A stretch of 48,236 bases of DNA, taken from Funneliformis mosseae. Lineage: Eukaryota; Glomeromycota; Glomeromycetes; Glomerales; Glomeraceae. This document shows positions 37,499 through 48,073 of the stretch, in pieces. The stretch spans positions 1-48,236 of the forward strand of contig CAJVPP010000108.1 of assembly GCA_910592005.1 (NCBI GenBank), read 5' to 3'. The translations under genes were made by a program, and so were the position numbers. Numbering within the stretch: position 1 is the stretch's first letter; every line of letters starts with the position of its first letter. The notes under the pieces were generated by a model. That model made no database searches. It was not told where the DNA came from and saw nothing but the letters and a program-made list of their open reading frames with translations.

Positions 37499-40400
37499 AT
37501 GTTGACGGTAAATACGATATATTTTCATTTAAAATCAATGTAATTTTATAGTTGAAAATTTAACCCGAACTTGCATTTGCCAAAGAAGCCACCGCTTCCG
37601 TCATTTCGAAGGATGGGAGTACCACGTGTAATACCACGTAGACTTCACCTGCCATTCTTTATCCTCCGAGGTTCTAGCTTAGTACCCGCCAGCTATGGCG
37701 TTTTTTCATGTATCTTATCTGCGAGTTATGTTAACAAACGTGATGCAAGCAACATTTTAGAGTTGAGAAGCACCGAGTTGGACTATTGGTTGGGTGCCAT
37801 GTGGGTAAGTAATTTAATACTTCTCGTTCAAAGTATTTTATACAAACAAAACCTGATAATCCATTCTTTGAGAATTACATGTATCAGCTTTATTTCTAAT
37901 AAAACAAGTTTTCGAATCTTTATTATTTTATTTTCAAATTTTGAGTTGATTATCCGGTGTATTTTAATGGGGGTGTAAGAGACTGTTCCAATTCTCATTT
38001 CAATATCTGTACTCTGATTATTTCAAAGGGTTTAATTTCATATAATAAATCTTATTAATTTTGAAATTTCGATTGTTTCTCGGTTATAATTGGATTTTAA
38101 TCAGTCTGCCGTAAAATTTGTAAATTTAGTCTGTTAAAAGATGATGGGATGGTTTTGTGGTTTAAAACCCTATGACTATAACCAATTTGATATTCGGTTT
38201 TCATTTCATTCTTTTTTTTTTTTTTCCTTCTTTTCTTTTTTACGTAAATACTTTTTAGTGCCTTTTAGCCGGTCTTTGGAGTTATTGGCTCGCAGATGGT
38301 CTCATGAATCGATGGCTCTTTTATTATGAAGTCGGCAGCACAATATTCCGTTTAATTTCTTTACAGGCTATTAATTGGGTTATTACAGCCTTCGTGATAA
38401 CACATTATGGTCCAGATGAGCCAATTTGGTCATGGATGTTTTGTAGCGTTGTTTTAGCCATATGCGATGTGATTCAGTGGCTTTTTACCTCAACCACGAA
38501 ATTTCAGAAGGATGAAGATCCAGGAAAAATAAGACAATTAATTTGGAAGGAAATATATCGTTATATATTCATACCTCTTGCAATATTTACATTTATTACA
38601 ATGATTTGTCTTCTTGAAGAACAATCAAGATTCCGTTATAATCCTATCGAGCATACAAAATCCTACAAATTAAATACTAATCTGTCCCTAAGTGAAATAC
38701 GTCCAGATTCAAATGTCAAAGTAATAATGATCGTACTATCATCGTGGACTGAAAGTGGATACAGGAAAAGACAAACCTTTCGTGATACAAGCGTAAAATT
38801 AATTCCTCAAAGTTCAAAAAACATTTCAATAACCTATCGCTTCGTTCTAGGTGATGCCCCATCAGCAAAATTGCAATTGAGCATGGCTCATAAGCTCCTT
38901 GATGAATCAAAAAGACATGGTGATCTCGTCATTGTACCCACATCGGATCATGATGATGACCTAAGCCACAAGGTCTATAAAGGATTTGAGTGGTCCAATC
39001 AATATTCCTTTGATTACATCGTGAAAACTGATGATGATATATTTGTACGTATGGATATCATAGCTCGTGAATTGGAAGAATCAGGACCCGATAAAAAATA
39101 TTACTGGAGAGGCCTTGGATATTGGTATGTAATGTCTCATGTTCTAATGAATTGTTTATCGTTAACCAATTGATAATTATCTTTGAAATTATAAAATATT
39201 ACAAAAATCAAATACCAAATACAAAAAAAAAAAAATCAAAAAAAATCAAAACAAAACAAAAAAAAAAAAATAGGAATATTCCACCAATTCGTAATGCAGA
39301 AAATAAATACGCAGATTTTGATTATAAACTTCCTATATTTCCACCATTTACAGCTGGAGTTCTTTATATATTATCACGTGATATAATCTCCTTGATTGTA
39401 ATTGATGCACCTCGCTTTTTCACAAGGAACGATGGTCAAAATCTAGGTATATGGCTTTTTCCTTATAATATTAGACCAATTCATGATCGACGTATTCAAC
39501 AAGTTGATGCTTGTGAGGATGACTTGATCGCTAAACATTTTAGTGATCAATTTGAGGAAGATCAAAGTATGAAAGACATGTATGAGAACGTTATTAATCA
39601 CAAAAGGATGTGTGAAGGATTTAGACAACGCTTTTGTGCGTCGTGCTATCCCTGTTGGGGAAGAGAAGATCATTGGAAGGATTCGAATTTTGATTGTGAT
39701 GATACGAAAGGCATCACTTTGCTTAATCAAACGCATTTAATCCTCGATAATTCGGTAGCCGTATTTGATGATCCCATCAATGTTACAATTGGAAGTATGG
39801 AAGATGAGTGGATTATTCCGAATCTCCTCTCACAACATTCTTCAGTTTATTCTCAAACAAATCTGTGGTATTTATTACATTGGGTATGTTGGACGACGGA
39901 CCAAATGACTTTCCTAGAACGTCATTACAAGACCATAGAGCTCATTTGGATTCATACGCCTAAAGCTATAATTTTCGTCCTCACGACAACTTTACCACGT
40001 GATTTTTTTTCTGAATACCAAAAGCAAGGTTATCAAATCCACGTGATCAACCTCGACAAGGAATCGTTATTGGAACGACAATGGTTCCTTGGTCAGAATT
40101 CCAAAAACTGGCTACGTGATTGGAGTATGTGGGAAACTAATAAATTCTTCACCGATCATCTTACTGATTATATGCGATATTTGTTGTTGTATAAATATGG
40201 AGGCATGTTTATGGATATGGACGTTCTTTGGATACGTGCCCCTTCCGACACAAACATTGAATTCGTTGGATCGGATGTTTCAAATGTTCCTTCAGACATT
40301 GAATGGACGTTGGACGCGGACGGCACATACGTTGCACCTGGAGTTATGCGATTCCGAAAAGGCAGGTCCATGTTTAGAGAGATAATGGAACGATCTTTTT

Positions 40401-41167
40401 CTCCAACTTATTCACCGTCATGTTTTAATTGTGTTGGACATCGAGCAATAACAATGTACGTTAAAGAACATCGTAAAATTCTTGAGAGACATGGATTCAC
40501 CATATTGCCTAGTCGGATCCTTTATCCAAGAAATGATGATCACGTTGGCGAACTTTTCAGACCGGATCATACTGCTCAAGAAGGGCTTTTGAGAATCGAA
40601 AATTTTTCATGGAGCATAAAATTATTTGGCAAAATGACGAATAATCAATTGATCGAAAATGATAGTTTAATTAGCTTAGTAATGAATAAATTTTCTTTAG
40701 ACATTCCCCATTCATCAGCTCCATTAAAATCGGGTGGAGAACCGGATTTAAAGAATCGGGTATCATCATATCCATTTCTCTTGGAAGGACCAAAGAAATA
40801 CCGGTTCGTATCTCCAACTATATCGCAAGGAGTGGATCAATATGCAGGATCTATAAATGGACAATTTCAAGGGCTAAATATTATTTTCATACGCGGTGGA
40901 CCTGGTACAGTAGATCAGGCAACGATAAGAGTAAAGAGTTTGAATGGAAAGTGCTCTTTTAATTTACTAGGTGGGGAATGGAGCGAAACATCTGTGACAA
41001 TTCATAATACAACAAAAAAAGACGTTAACGATATACTGAATGCTTTAGTATATCGTCCAAACGAAGTAGGTGGAAAGGATAACATTAGTTTAGAAATTGT
41101 ATATGGAGAAGATAAAGCTGAATTAACGATTGATATTGAAATTCTCGTTTCGCAAGAATATAGATAG
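37499..41167 (+). CDS. Two-domain glycosyltransferase, GT31 + GT32-like
   Basis: Four exons: 37499-37507, 37586-37804, 38259-39124 and 39274-41167, in phase, 995 residues. The N-terminal 200 residues hold several hydrophobic segments (around residues 70-95, 105-125, 130-152, 178-196), so the protein is membrane-embedded, probably in the Golgi. Residues about 230-480 match beta-1,3-galactosyltransferases (GT31): KVIMIVLSSWTESGYRKRQT, RFVLGDAPSA, FDYIVKTDDDIFVR (metal-binding DDD about 333-336), LPIFPPFTAGVLYILSRDII and CEDDLIAKHF. From about residue 580 a second domain matches the DXD sugar-binding GT32 type: TKAIIFVLTT-like strand, TDYMRYLLLYKYGGMFMDMD (DMD about 679-681) and YVAPGVMRFRKGR. 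The last 150 residues form a beta-rich tail without clear family. It probably builds a two-sugar step on one glycan; donor and acceptor are unknown. The starting MLT exon is the least certain part. Confidence 0.85.
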
Positions 41168-41532
41168 TATTTAATGAGGGTGGAAAAATAAATAGGTATA
41201 TACAGTATATATTTCTTGTAAAAAAAAACCGTCGTTGAAAACCTTTTTTTTTTAAAAAAATATGTTGTTTGATGTTTGAGCATTACAAATAAAATAAATT
41301 TACATATAAAATAATAATTTATAAAATCCGAAACGCGTAAATTATAGGAATTTTCAGTTAAAATTTAAAATATCGGGATGATTTAATGTAAAAGTTCAAA
41401 TTAAATCTAAAGTACATTTTTTATTGCTTCAAATATAGATACATCCATACTTAATAATAAGTACAATTTCCCCTTTTCTTTTTCTTTTTAAATAAAGAAT
41501 TAAAGAAAATCCCATGAAATCGAGCAATTTAT

Positions 41533-42464
41533 TTATTTTGAAGAACTTGCAGCTCCTTGAGTAATTTTGATTTGAATCACTTCAATTGTCACTAAAAAGT
41601 AATAACATTAAATTAAAAATAAATCATAAAATTGTTTGGATAATTGACGATCTAGCATTATTTCTTACTTTTCAAATTATTCTGTTTAGATGTAATCGTT
41701 TGTTGCAAGGTTTCAGAATTATTCTTTACAAATTCAACTTTTTCTGCATAAAATTTTAAAGCGTCATCTAAACCCTTTATTAATATGGAAATTTAATAAT
41801 TATCAAATAAAGTAAATCAAAATCCTTGAATATGGAAAGTAAACCTTTTCAATGTAATAGCCGGTTCCAACATCTACTATTACTTTATCAGTATCAACCA
41901 ATTCTCCTGGTACATAAAGGTATTTATTTTGTTAAGAAACATTTTAAATATGAGAATATCTCCTTTTCAATTATATACGTAAAAAAAAGGAAAGGATATT
42001 GATTGTGTTAATGGGACAAGAATGTCTTTTCCTGTATAATAAAAGGAAATCTGTTCAGAAAGTCAATTAATTGATAACAACATATAAATGATATAATTTG
42101 AATAATTTACCCGATTTCCCTCCTTTTATGGTTTCTACGCTAGCTATACAATCCTGAAAACGTGTTTGAACTTGTTTCAGTTGTCCGAATGACGAAGTCA
42201 AATGTGATAATTCCTAATAAAGATGATTACTGTTTGAATTCTTTTATGCAAAGAAAGAAATAGAAGAAAGAATCATAATCATTTTACCTCCTCTAATTGT
42301 TTCTTAACTTCAGATAATTGTGTCAAGTCCAAATCGGTTAATTCAATGGTCTGTTGTTTAGGTGCAACTGAAGTCGTCATAGTATCTTCCTTTCTCGCTA
42401 AAGAAGAAGGTGTTGATGGTATTGTAAACTGAAATGGTCGTTTCTTAGGTCTTAATTTTCCCAT
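41533..42464 (-). CDS. Prefoldin subunit 5 (GIM5-type)
   Basis: Six exons on the minus strand: 42464-42288, 42213-42111, 42031-42000, 41919-41845, 41774-41669 and 41591-41533, total 183 residues. Core motifs are [80 protein letters not shown] and a C-terminal helix with [14 protein letters not shown]. The two coiled-coil helices flank the beta-hairpin LTQSLYVPGEL...[11 protein letters not shown], which is diagnostic for alpha-class prefoldin subunit 5. Prefoldin passes unfolded actin and tubulin to the CCT chaperonin. The second Met (42380, [10 protein letters not shown]) gives 155 residues, the usual family length; the upstream ATG at 42464 has a good context and adds a basic 28-residue extension. 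Intron 3 (41999-41920) is of the U12 AT-AC type. Confidence 0.93.
41920..41999 (-). other. U12-type AT-AC intron in prefoldin 5
   Basis: This 80-nt intron begins ATATCCTTT, the exact U12 donor consensus. It has the branch-site word TTTCTTAAC (consensus TTCCTTAAC) 11 nt before its terminal AC (aaataaatAC). Removing it joins ACA CAA TCA to CTT TAT GTA and restores LTQSLYVPGEL exactly, the most conserved part of prefoldin 5. No GT-AG pair restores this junction in frame. Confidence 0.88.
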
Positions 42465-42956
42465 TTTATATTTTTTTTGATGTGTAGTACAAAGATTTTT
42501 TCTGTTACATGGATATGCGTGGTCCGGATGTCAAGTTTATCACTGTGATCACCGTGGTGACGTATATTTAAGATTTAACTTTTAACTTACAAGAATATCA
42601 CGAAAATTGATTTGTTCGATCAAACAATCGCCATCAACAATCACAAAACATCAAAACACATTGTATATAGAAAGATTGGATCAATGATTTGCAAGGAATT
42701 TTTATGTATTTTTTCGCGATCTTTTGACAAATTCGAATTTAACATGATTGGGTCCGGAATTTCAATATCCGAAGAAGAAATAAAAGGCTAGATTAGCTAC
42801 ACATTATGTCGATCACTTCTCTAAATAACGTTAATAACTTTTGTGAACGACCATAAATAAAATCCGAATTGGTGATTTATTTGATTGTTGCTCTTTTTTC
42901 TTTCTTTTCACATTTTTCTTTAGTAAATTAATTTTCTCTCTTACCGAAATTTAATT
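42465..42956. promoter_or_regulatory. Divergent promoter region, prefoldin 5 / Cys-rich gene
   Basis: A 492-bp head-to-head region. It contains TGATCACCGTGGTGACGTAT near 42547-42566, with a TGACGT CRE/ATF-like word and a small inverted repeat, and T-rich leaders on both sides. No ORF of interest is present. Confidence 0.4.
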
Positions 42957-43928
42957 ATGACAGAAAATTGTGAAGATGATAAAAGTCATGTGATGTGTGT
43001 GTGTAAGCAATCAATATCGAAACTAGATTGGCAGGTTAGAAACTGAAAAATCATATTATATTATATCAAAATGCATTTTAAAGTGATGAATTACTTTTTT
43101 TTTCAGGATCATCAAATTGTATGCGCAAAAAGAAGATATATGTGTCCCGCATTTGCTGCCTTTATTAACTGTAACCCTGATAAAGGTTTATTACCACCAT
43201 TGGTTGATTCAAATTGTCCTCTTTCATTAAAAGAAATCGCAAAATTACAAGTATTGGAAAGGTATCAATGACAAATTAGAATTTTTTTAACAAACATCGT
43301 TTCCCTTACCTTTTTTTTTTTTTTTCTATTTTAGCGAGAAATTCAGTCGAACGGAATGGTTGAAATCGAAAACCATTCCCTTTAAAATCATAAACACTTT
43401 AACAAGAGAATGTCCGATATTTGGAAGTAAACAAGAATTAATAAACCACATCGAGAAATCCTGTCCATATTGGAAAGTAAAATGCTTAGAGGTACCTAAA
43501 GCGCATTTTTGGAATTCTCATGATGATTGTTCATTTGACATGGAATTTTCAATCCAAGAATTCATATCTCACTCCAAAGAGTCGGTAATTTACTTTGTTC
43601 ATTTAAAATATTTTGATTTCCTTCAAGTAAAAGATTTATTTTAAACTCACCTTTCACGGATTTAATTTAGGCACTTGATCCAATAAGTCAAAGAATTCGA
43701 GTAATTTCAAAGATATTTCCTTATTATTGTAAGAGATGTGATCACCATTTTCCATCTTCGGGTTCTCATATATGTATTAAAGAAACCAATTTTATGAATA
43801 CACAAAATCAAGAGATATTATGTCCAAGTTGTAAATCAATAATCTCTGTAAATTCCTCCAAAGAAATTGAAAATACATGTGTAAATTGTAATAATAGGAC
43901 AAAAGGATTTTATATGTTACATTATTAA
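42957..43928 (+). CDS. Cys/His-rich zinc-finger-like protein, unrecognised
   Basis: Four exons: 42957-43034, 43107-43261, 43335-43584 and 43671-43928, in phase, 246 residues. It starts MTENCEDDKSHVMCVCKQSI. Cys/His pairs occur in three groups: HVMCVCK...IVCAKRRYMCPAF near the N-terminus; TRECPIFGSKQELINHIEKS then CPYWKVKC in the middle, resembling a TRAF-type or C2H2-like finger (C-x8-L-x2-H-x4-C-x6-C); and two CxxC-type knuckles at the end (YYCKRCDHHFPSSGSHIC; CPSCKSIISVNSS then TCVNCN), like a zinc ribbon. I do not recognise a named family. The protein may bind zinc and act as an adaptor or nucleic-acid binder; that is inference. Splice sites are clean and the phase closes, so the gene looks real. 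It is divergent from prefoldin 5. Confidence 0.75.
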
Positions 43929-44346
43929 TTAAATGTTCTATATTTGGTAAAAAACTCGAGGACGTACAAAATGTACAAAAATATGGTAGTACTACTTTCT
44001 AATTTGATCTTTCAGGGTTATATTTAAGGATTTTTTGATTATCGAATTGTTTTTTGCCTGTATGTTGATTTCACAGAATTTATCAACTTAATTATTCGGT
44101 TTAACTTTTTTTTTTCCCGCCAATATTATAAATAAAATAAAAAAGTATTATACAGCATCTCACCACTAATATATTGTACGATTAATTTTTTAATTTTAAT
44201 TTAATATTTACACCTTAAATACCCTTTACATTTTTCTTTTTTTGTAATTCTTTTTTTTTCAAATTTTTATTCATTTTTTATTTTTTTATTTTTACCTTCC
44301 TTTTTTTTTTAATTTATTTTATACGTTTTAAATAAATTAATAAATA
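43929..44346. other. Intergenic region upstream of RGS gene
   Basis: AT-rich with long T runs (44107-44117, 44238-44312), AATAAA-type words near 44151 and 44331, and no coding signal. It holds the terminator of the Cys-rich gene and the T-rich leader of the RGS gene. Confidence 0.5.
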
Positions 44347-46080
44347 ATGTTAAAGTATGGTCTCAAATTTTTACAAGATAGAAAGAAAGAGGTAAGTTAT
44401 CATAACAAAAGACGAGGAGGTGTTACCGTTACAAAGAACCTCTTTTTTTTTTCTCACCTTCTTTGTTCACATTAGAGAAAACGTTCGAACCAAGAAGTCA
44501 AACCGGAGTTACCTGCTTTTGAGTGGCAAGTAACCAGTGATACAAGTTTTGAAGATTGTTTGCCTTCAACTTCCTCCACAACTACGACAATTAATCCTTC
44601 CAACGATGAAATGTCTTGCAGTTCAGATGTAAATTGTAAATCTTCTTTGGTTAGATCATCAACGAATGTTGAATCTGGTAGAATAAGATTAATACAAATA
44701 ATTAGTGATGAAGAAGCGAGAACAAAATTTCGAAATTATTTAGTTTCACAATATTGTGAAGAAAATTTAGATTTTTACATGGATATTGTAAAATTTCACT
44801 CTCATTTTAATAGTGAAGGTTCTTTAAACCTTCCTGAAATCATTTCATATGCCAATTATATATGGAATGAATATTTGGATCCTGAAACTTCCACAAAACC
44901 TTTAAATGTCCCTCAAGACCTTTTAAATAATTGTAAACAAAAAATTTCAAAGTTGTTTACCATCGATTTATTTGATAAACTTCAACAACATTGCTTTGAT
45001 TTAATGTTACAAGATTCGTTACCGAAATTTACGCGTAATTCAATGGCCTTTTCTTCATCAGATTTACTACTTCCTCCTTCTCCTTCTTCTCCTACTTTTC
45101 TTCGTCCTCCTAATTTTGTTGGTGGTAACCTTAAACAACCTCCTTCTTTAAGGAAATCTATTTCCTCCGGCTCACTTCGTTCTAAATTGATCGCTTCAAT
45201 GAAAACTGTTGCTGAACTACCACATACATCTAGTCCATTTGATATTTGTCACGTCACTCCTGTCACGCCCAACTCACCCAACTCACCCAACTCACCCACT
45301 TCTCCTACCTCCACCTCTCCCACTTCTCCTACCTCCACCTCCACCTCCACCTCTACCTCTCGCACCTCACCTACCTCCACATCTCCCACCTCACCTACTT
45401 CACCTACCGCCACGTCACCCACGTCACCTACCTCCACATCTCTCACAACTCCCATACCTTCTACACCTCCTCTTTCGCCACAACAATCGATTGTATTAAC
45501 CCGTACTACATCGACCATATCCACTTCGACAACATCATCATTTACTTCTACGTCAACCACATCATCAATTCCAACAACTTCTACAACAGTTTCTACTCCA
45601 TCGAGAACTGCAAGCGTTTCTAGTAACTCGGACATTATTTCAACATCTGCGGATAGCAGTAATAGTAGTTCAACAGTTTCAACGGTATCACCTACGACGG
45701 TAGTGAATGTTCAACAAAAGATGTCAATGGCATCAATTGTGTCTATAACAAGCATTACAAAAAAAATGTTATCACGTCGACGTCGTAATTCAACGAGTTC
45801 AAATTCTAGCAAATTTTCTGTGACAACTCTTTCATCAGTTTTCTATTTGAGCAGTATGGAGAAATTCATGGGCATGCCAGGTACATACCCTTGTACTTCG
45901 GTACCCAATAATACCACATTAAATGAAACTGATGAAATCGATGATTTGCCTTCATCTTCTAACCTTAGTAATGATGTAAGCACCTGGCAAAAACTTCGAA
46001 AAAATATTTCTACTCCTAATTTATCTCGTTCGATTTTGAGATCAAATACATTTAAAAGTTCCAACTTTTTTCATACTTGA
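44347..46080 (+). CDS. RGS-domain protein with Ser/Thr/Pro repeat region
   Basis: Two exons, 44347-44391 and 44476-46080, 549 residues. The start is MLKYGLKFLQDRKKERKRSN. An RGS domain spans about residues 83-200: RIRLIQIISDEEARTKFRNY, SQYCEENLDFYMDIVKF, ANYIWNEYLDPETSTKPLNV, then KISKLFTIDLFDKLQQHCFD and LMLQDSLPKFTRNS. The order and the Glu-Asn (CEENLDF) and Asn-Val pocket residues are typical. RGS domains speed GTP hydrolysis on G-alpha subunits and so switch off receptor signalling. After the domain lies a long low-complexity region with NSP/TSP/TSTS repeats (about residues 275-350) and Ser/Thr-rich sequence. A basic patch RRRRNSTSS (about 475) and a Ser-rich tail follow. The ATG exon lies directly before a clean GT donor; without it the frame has no good start. 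No transmembrane segment is seen, unlike Rax1-type proteins. Confidence 0.88.
45268..45450 (+). repeat. Coding tandem repeat, (Ser/Asn-Pro-Thr) type
   Basis: Repeats of 9- and 12-bp units (AACTCACCC x4, then TCTCCTACCTCCACC-like and ACCTCCACC units) encode NSPNSPNSP, TSPTSTSPTSPTSTSTSTST and TSPTSTSPTSPTSPTATSPT. All copies keep the reading frame. It is C-rich on the plus strand, unlike the surrounding DNA. Such repeats are prone to slippage, so length could vary between strains. Confidence 0.85.
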
Positions 46081-47744
46081 AGAATAATATTTATAAAATT
46101 TGAAATAGAAGTATAAAATTTTCGGTGAATTCAAAAAAAAAAAAAAAAAAAACCAAACCAAAACAAAACAAATCAAAAAATTACCATCAAATCCACTCAT
46201 CAATCCCACTCTTTAACTATTTAATTTATTCATTTGTAACCTCACTCTTATTATACATGCACATACATTGATTTTCTTCAACCCTATTTATTTATAAACA
46301 TCACTTGTGGCTTTTCTTTTTTAGAGTTCTTAATGTATATTTTGTTATTTATTCAATTCCTTCACAATTCTTCAAAATAAATTTTATTTTCTGAAACTTT
46401 TTCGCTTTGTTTTACGCGATTTATTGACGCGATTATGTATAATTTAACGTCACGTATTCAGCTGCGGATCATGTCTCAAATGCATTTAAACTTTCTGATG
46501 ATACGCATTGATCAACTAACCTTATTTCATGAAATAAAAATAAAACAGTTATTTATTATCTTAGTTGTATGACTCTCAGGTCATTATATTAAAATGGAAA
46601 TTTCATTTTATTATGTGTAACGTTTTGATTATAAAAGTATGTAAAGAAAAGTTATCATTTAATAATAAATTTGTCTGCATATCGTTATTGACTTTGAAAA
46701 AAGAAACGTTTATCATTGGTCAAACAAAATATTTGATTAAAAAGCATGATTCCAATTAAAATTCCGTAAATCTCGACAATCATGTAAAAAAAGTGTGCTA
46801 ATGTCGCGTCACTTTACAACAGTTAAAATAAAATGGTACAACAAATACATTCCGTTATAGTAAAAAAGACATTACTCCGTGACGTTTATTTATTACACGA
46901 TTGTGCGAAATTTTATGTACCTGATTTTTTTTTAGACACACATACAATTATCGCATGACAGGATCATCAATAACTAATCAGCGTGTGAATAAAAGTTTTT
47001 CTGTATGAAAACTTTTAAATGTTTGCAATATTAATTTTAAACATTAACTCGTTTGTGAAACTCCCACTATTTATAAATTATCATTTTTAATTTATTATTA
47101 TTAGAATTAATTTCTTTCGATTCATTTGTTAAAGCTAAATTAAAAATTTTATTAAGATGTAAATAAATCAAAAAATTTTAACCTTCTTTAGCTGTGGAGA
47201 ATCCTTTGTTCTTTTTTTGTATTATAATTGTTATCAATATCGAATATGTTAATATCTGTTTCTTCAATACAAAAAATTTGTATCAATAAGTTTTATAAAA
47301 CAAAAAAAAAAAAAAATTACGAAAATTTGGTCTATTACATATCTTGTTTTCTTTTAATATTATGTAAATTATCTATCAAAGTTTCCAAACTTCTACATTT
47401 TTATGTTAAGTTACTAATTCATTGAATCCCTTTAAATTCTAAATTTTGAAATTCTTGTAAAAGTAATTTACATTCAGTATAATTTGTAATCTTTCAGTTA
47501 ATACAATCAATATCATACATTTTGCATATTTTATTTATAAAGTATTTTTTTAACCAATTTTGACTGATATAAATTTTCATATACCAGTATAAATCTAATA
47601 TAATATAAATTAATTGTTAGTAAATAAATAAAAATAATTAAATAATTCTATAAAATAAATAAAATACATCGTTATATTCTTAAAGGTAAAAATATTTTAA
47701 TTATTTAATTTTAATTTCTAATTTCTATTTGTTAACTTTAAAGT
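46081..47744. other. AT-rich intergenic DNA downstream of RGS gene
   Basis: Includes the RGS 3' UTR with a long A run (46133-46152) and AATAAATTT words near 46376. The open frames at 46565-46759 and 47228-47425 have AT-biased products and no recognised features. No RNA gene or element is identified. Confidence 0.45.
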
Positions 47745-48022
47745 TCCGAACCGCAGACCGGTAAAAATCCGAACCGAACCGTAATTTCGGATTAATCCGA
47801 AATTACGGTTCGATTATATGCGAATCTTTGGAAAATCGCAAAAGATCGCGAATTTCTTCGAAGTTCGCAAAAAGTTTGCGATTCTTAAGAGTTTCGCGAA
47901 CCTCTTAGAGATTTCGCGATCCTCCAAGAATTTCGCATATAATCGAACCGAATTTTCGGATTGATTTTTATGCAATCCGATCCGATCCGATCCGATCCGA
48001 AAAATCTTCGGATTAATCCGAA
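47745..48022. repeat. CpG-rich palindrome cluster
   Basis: Contains a perfect 38-bp palindrome (47775-47812, centre GGATTAATCC). A 19-bp perfect inverted repeat (47806-47824 against 47932-47950, CGGTTCGATTATATGCGAA) has a loop full of TTCGCGAA/GCGAT words. Five tandem ATCCG units (47975-47999) and another 16-bp palindrome TTCGGATTAATCCGAA (48007-48022) follow. It is far richer in CpG than its surroundings, looks like a repeat-element piece or MITE, and is non-coding. Confidence 0.8.
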
Positions 48023-48073
48023 TCGTTAGGAGCTTTAGTTAATTTATCTTAAATCCTCTATAATCATAATATA

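Noticed and set aside
41939..41999. A GT-AG intron using GTATAT near 41963 and CCAG at about 41907 in prefoldin 5.
   Set aside because: It leaves a wrong reading phase, inserts a hydrophobic stretch and deletes LYVPG of the conserved hairpin; the AT-AC splice restores it exactly.
45246..45635. Long open frames in other phases and on the minus strand across the RGS repeat region.
   Set aside because: They arise from the C-rich trinucleotide-like repeats and give only His/Leu/Pro or Val/Glu low-complexity products; the RGS frame is the coding one.
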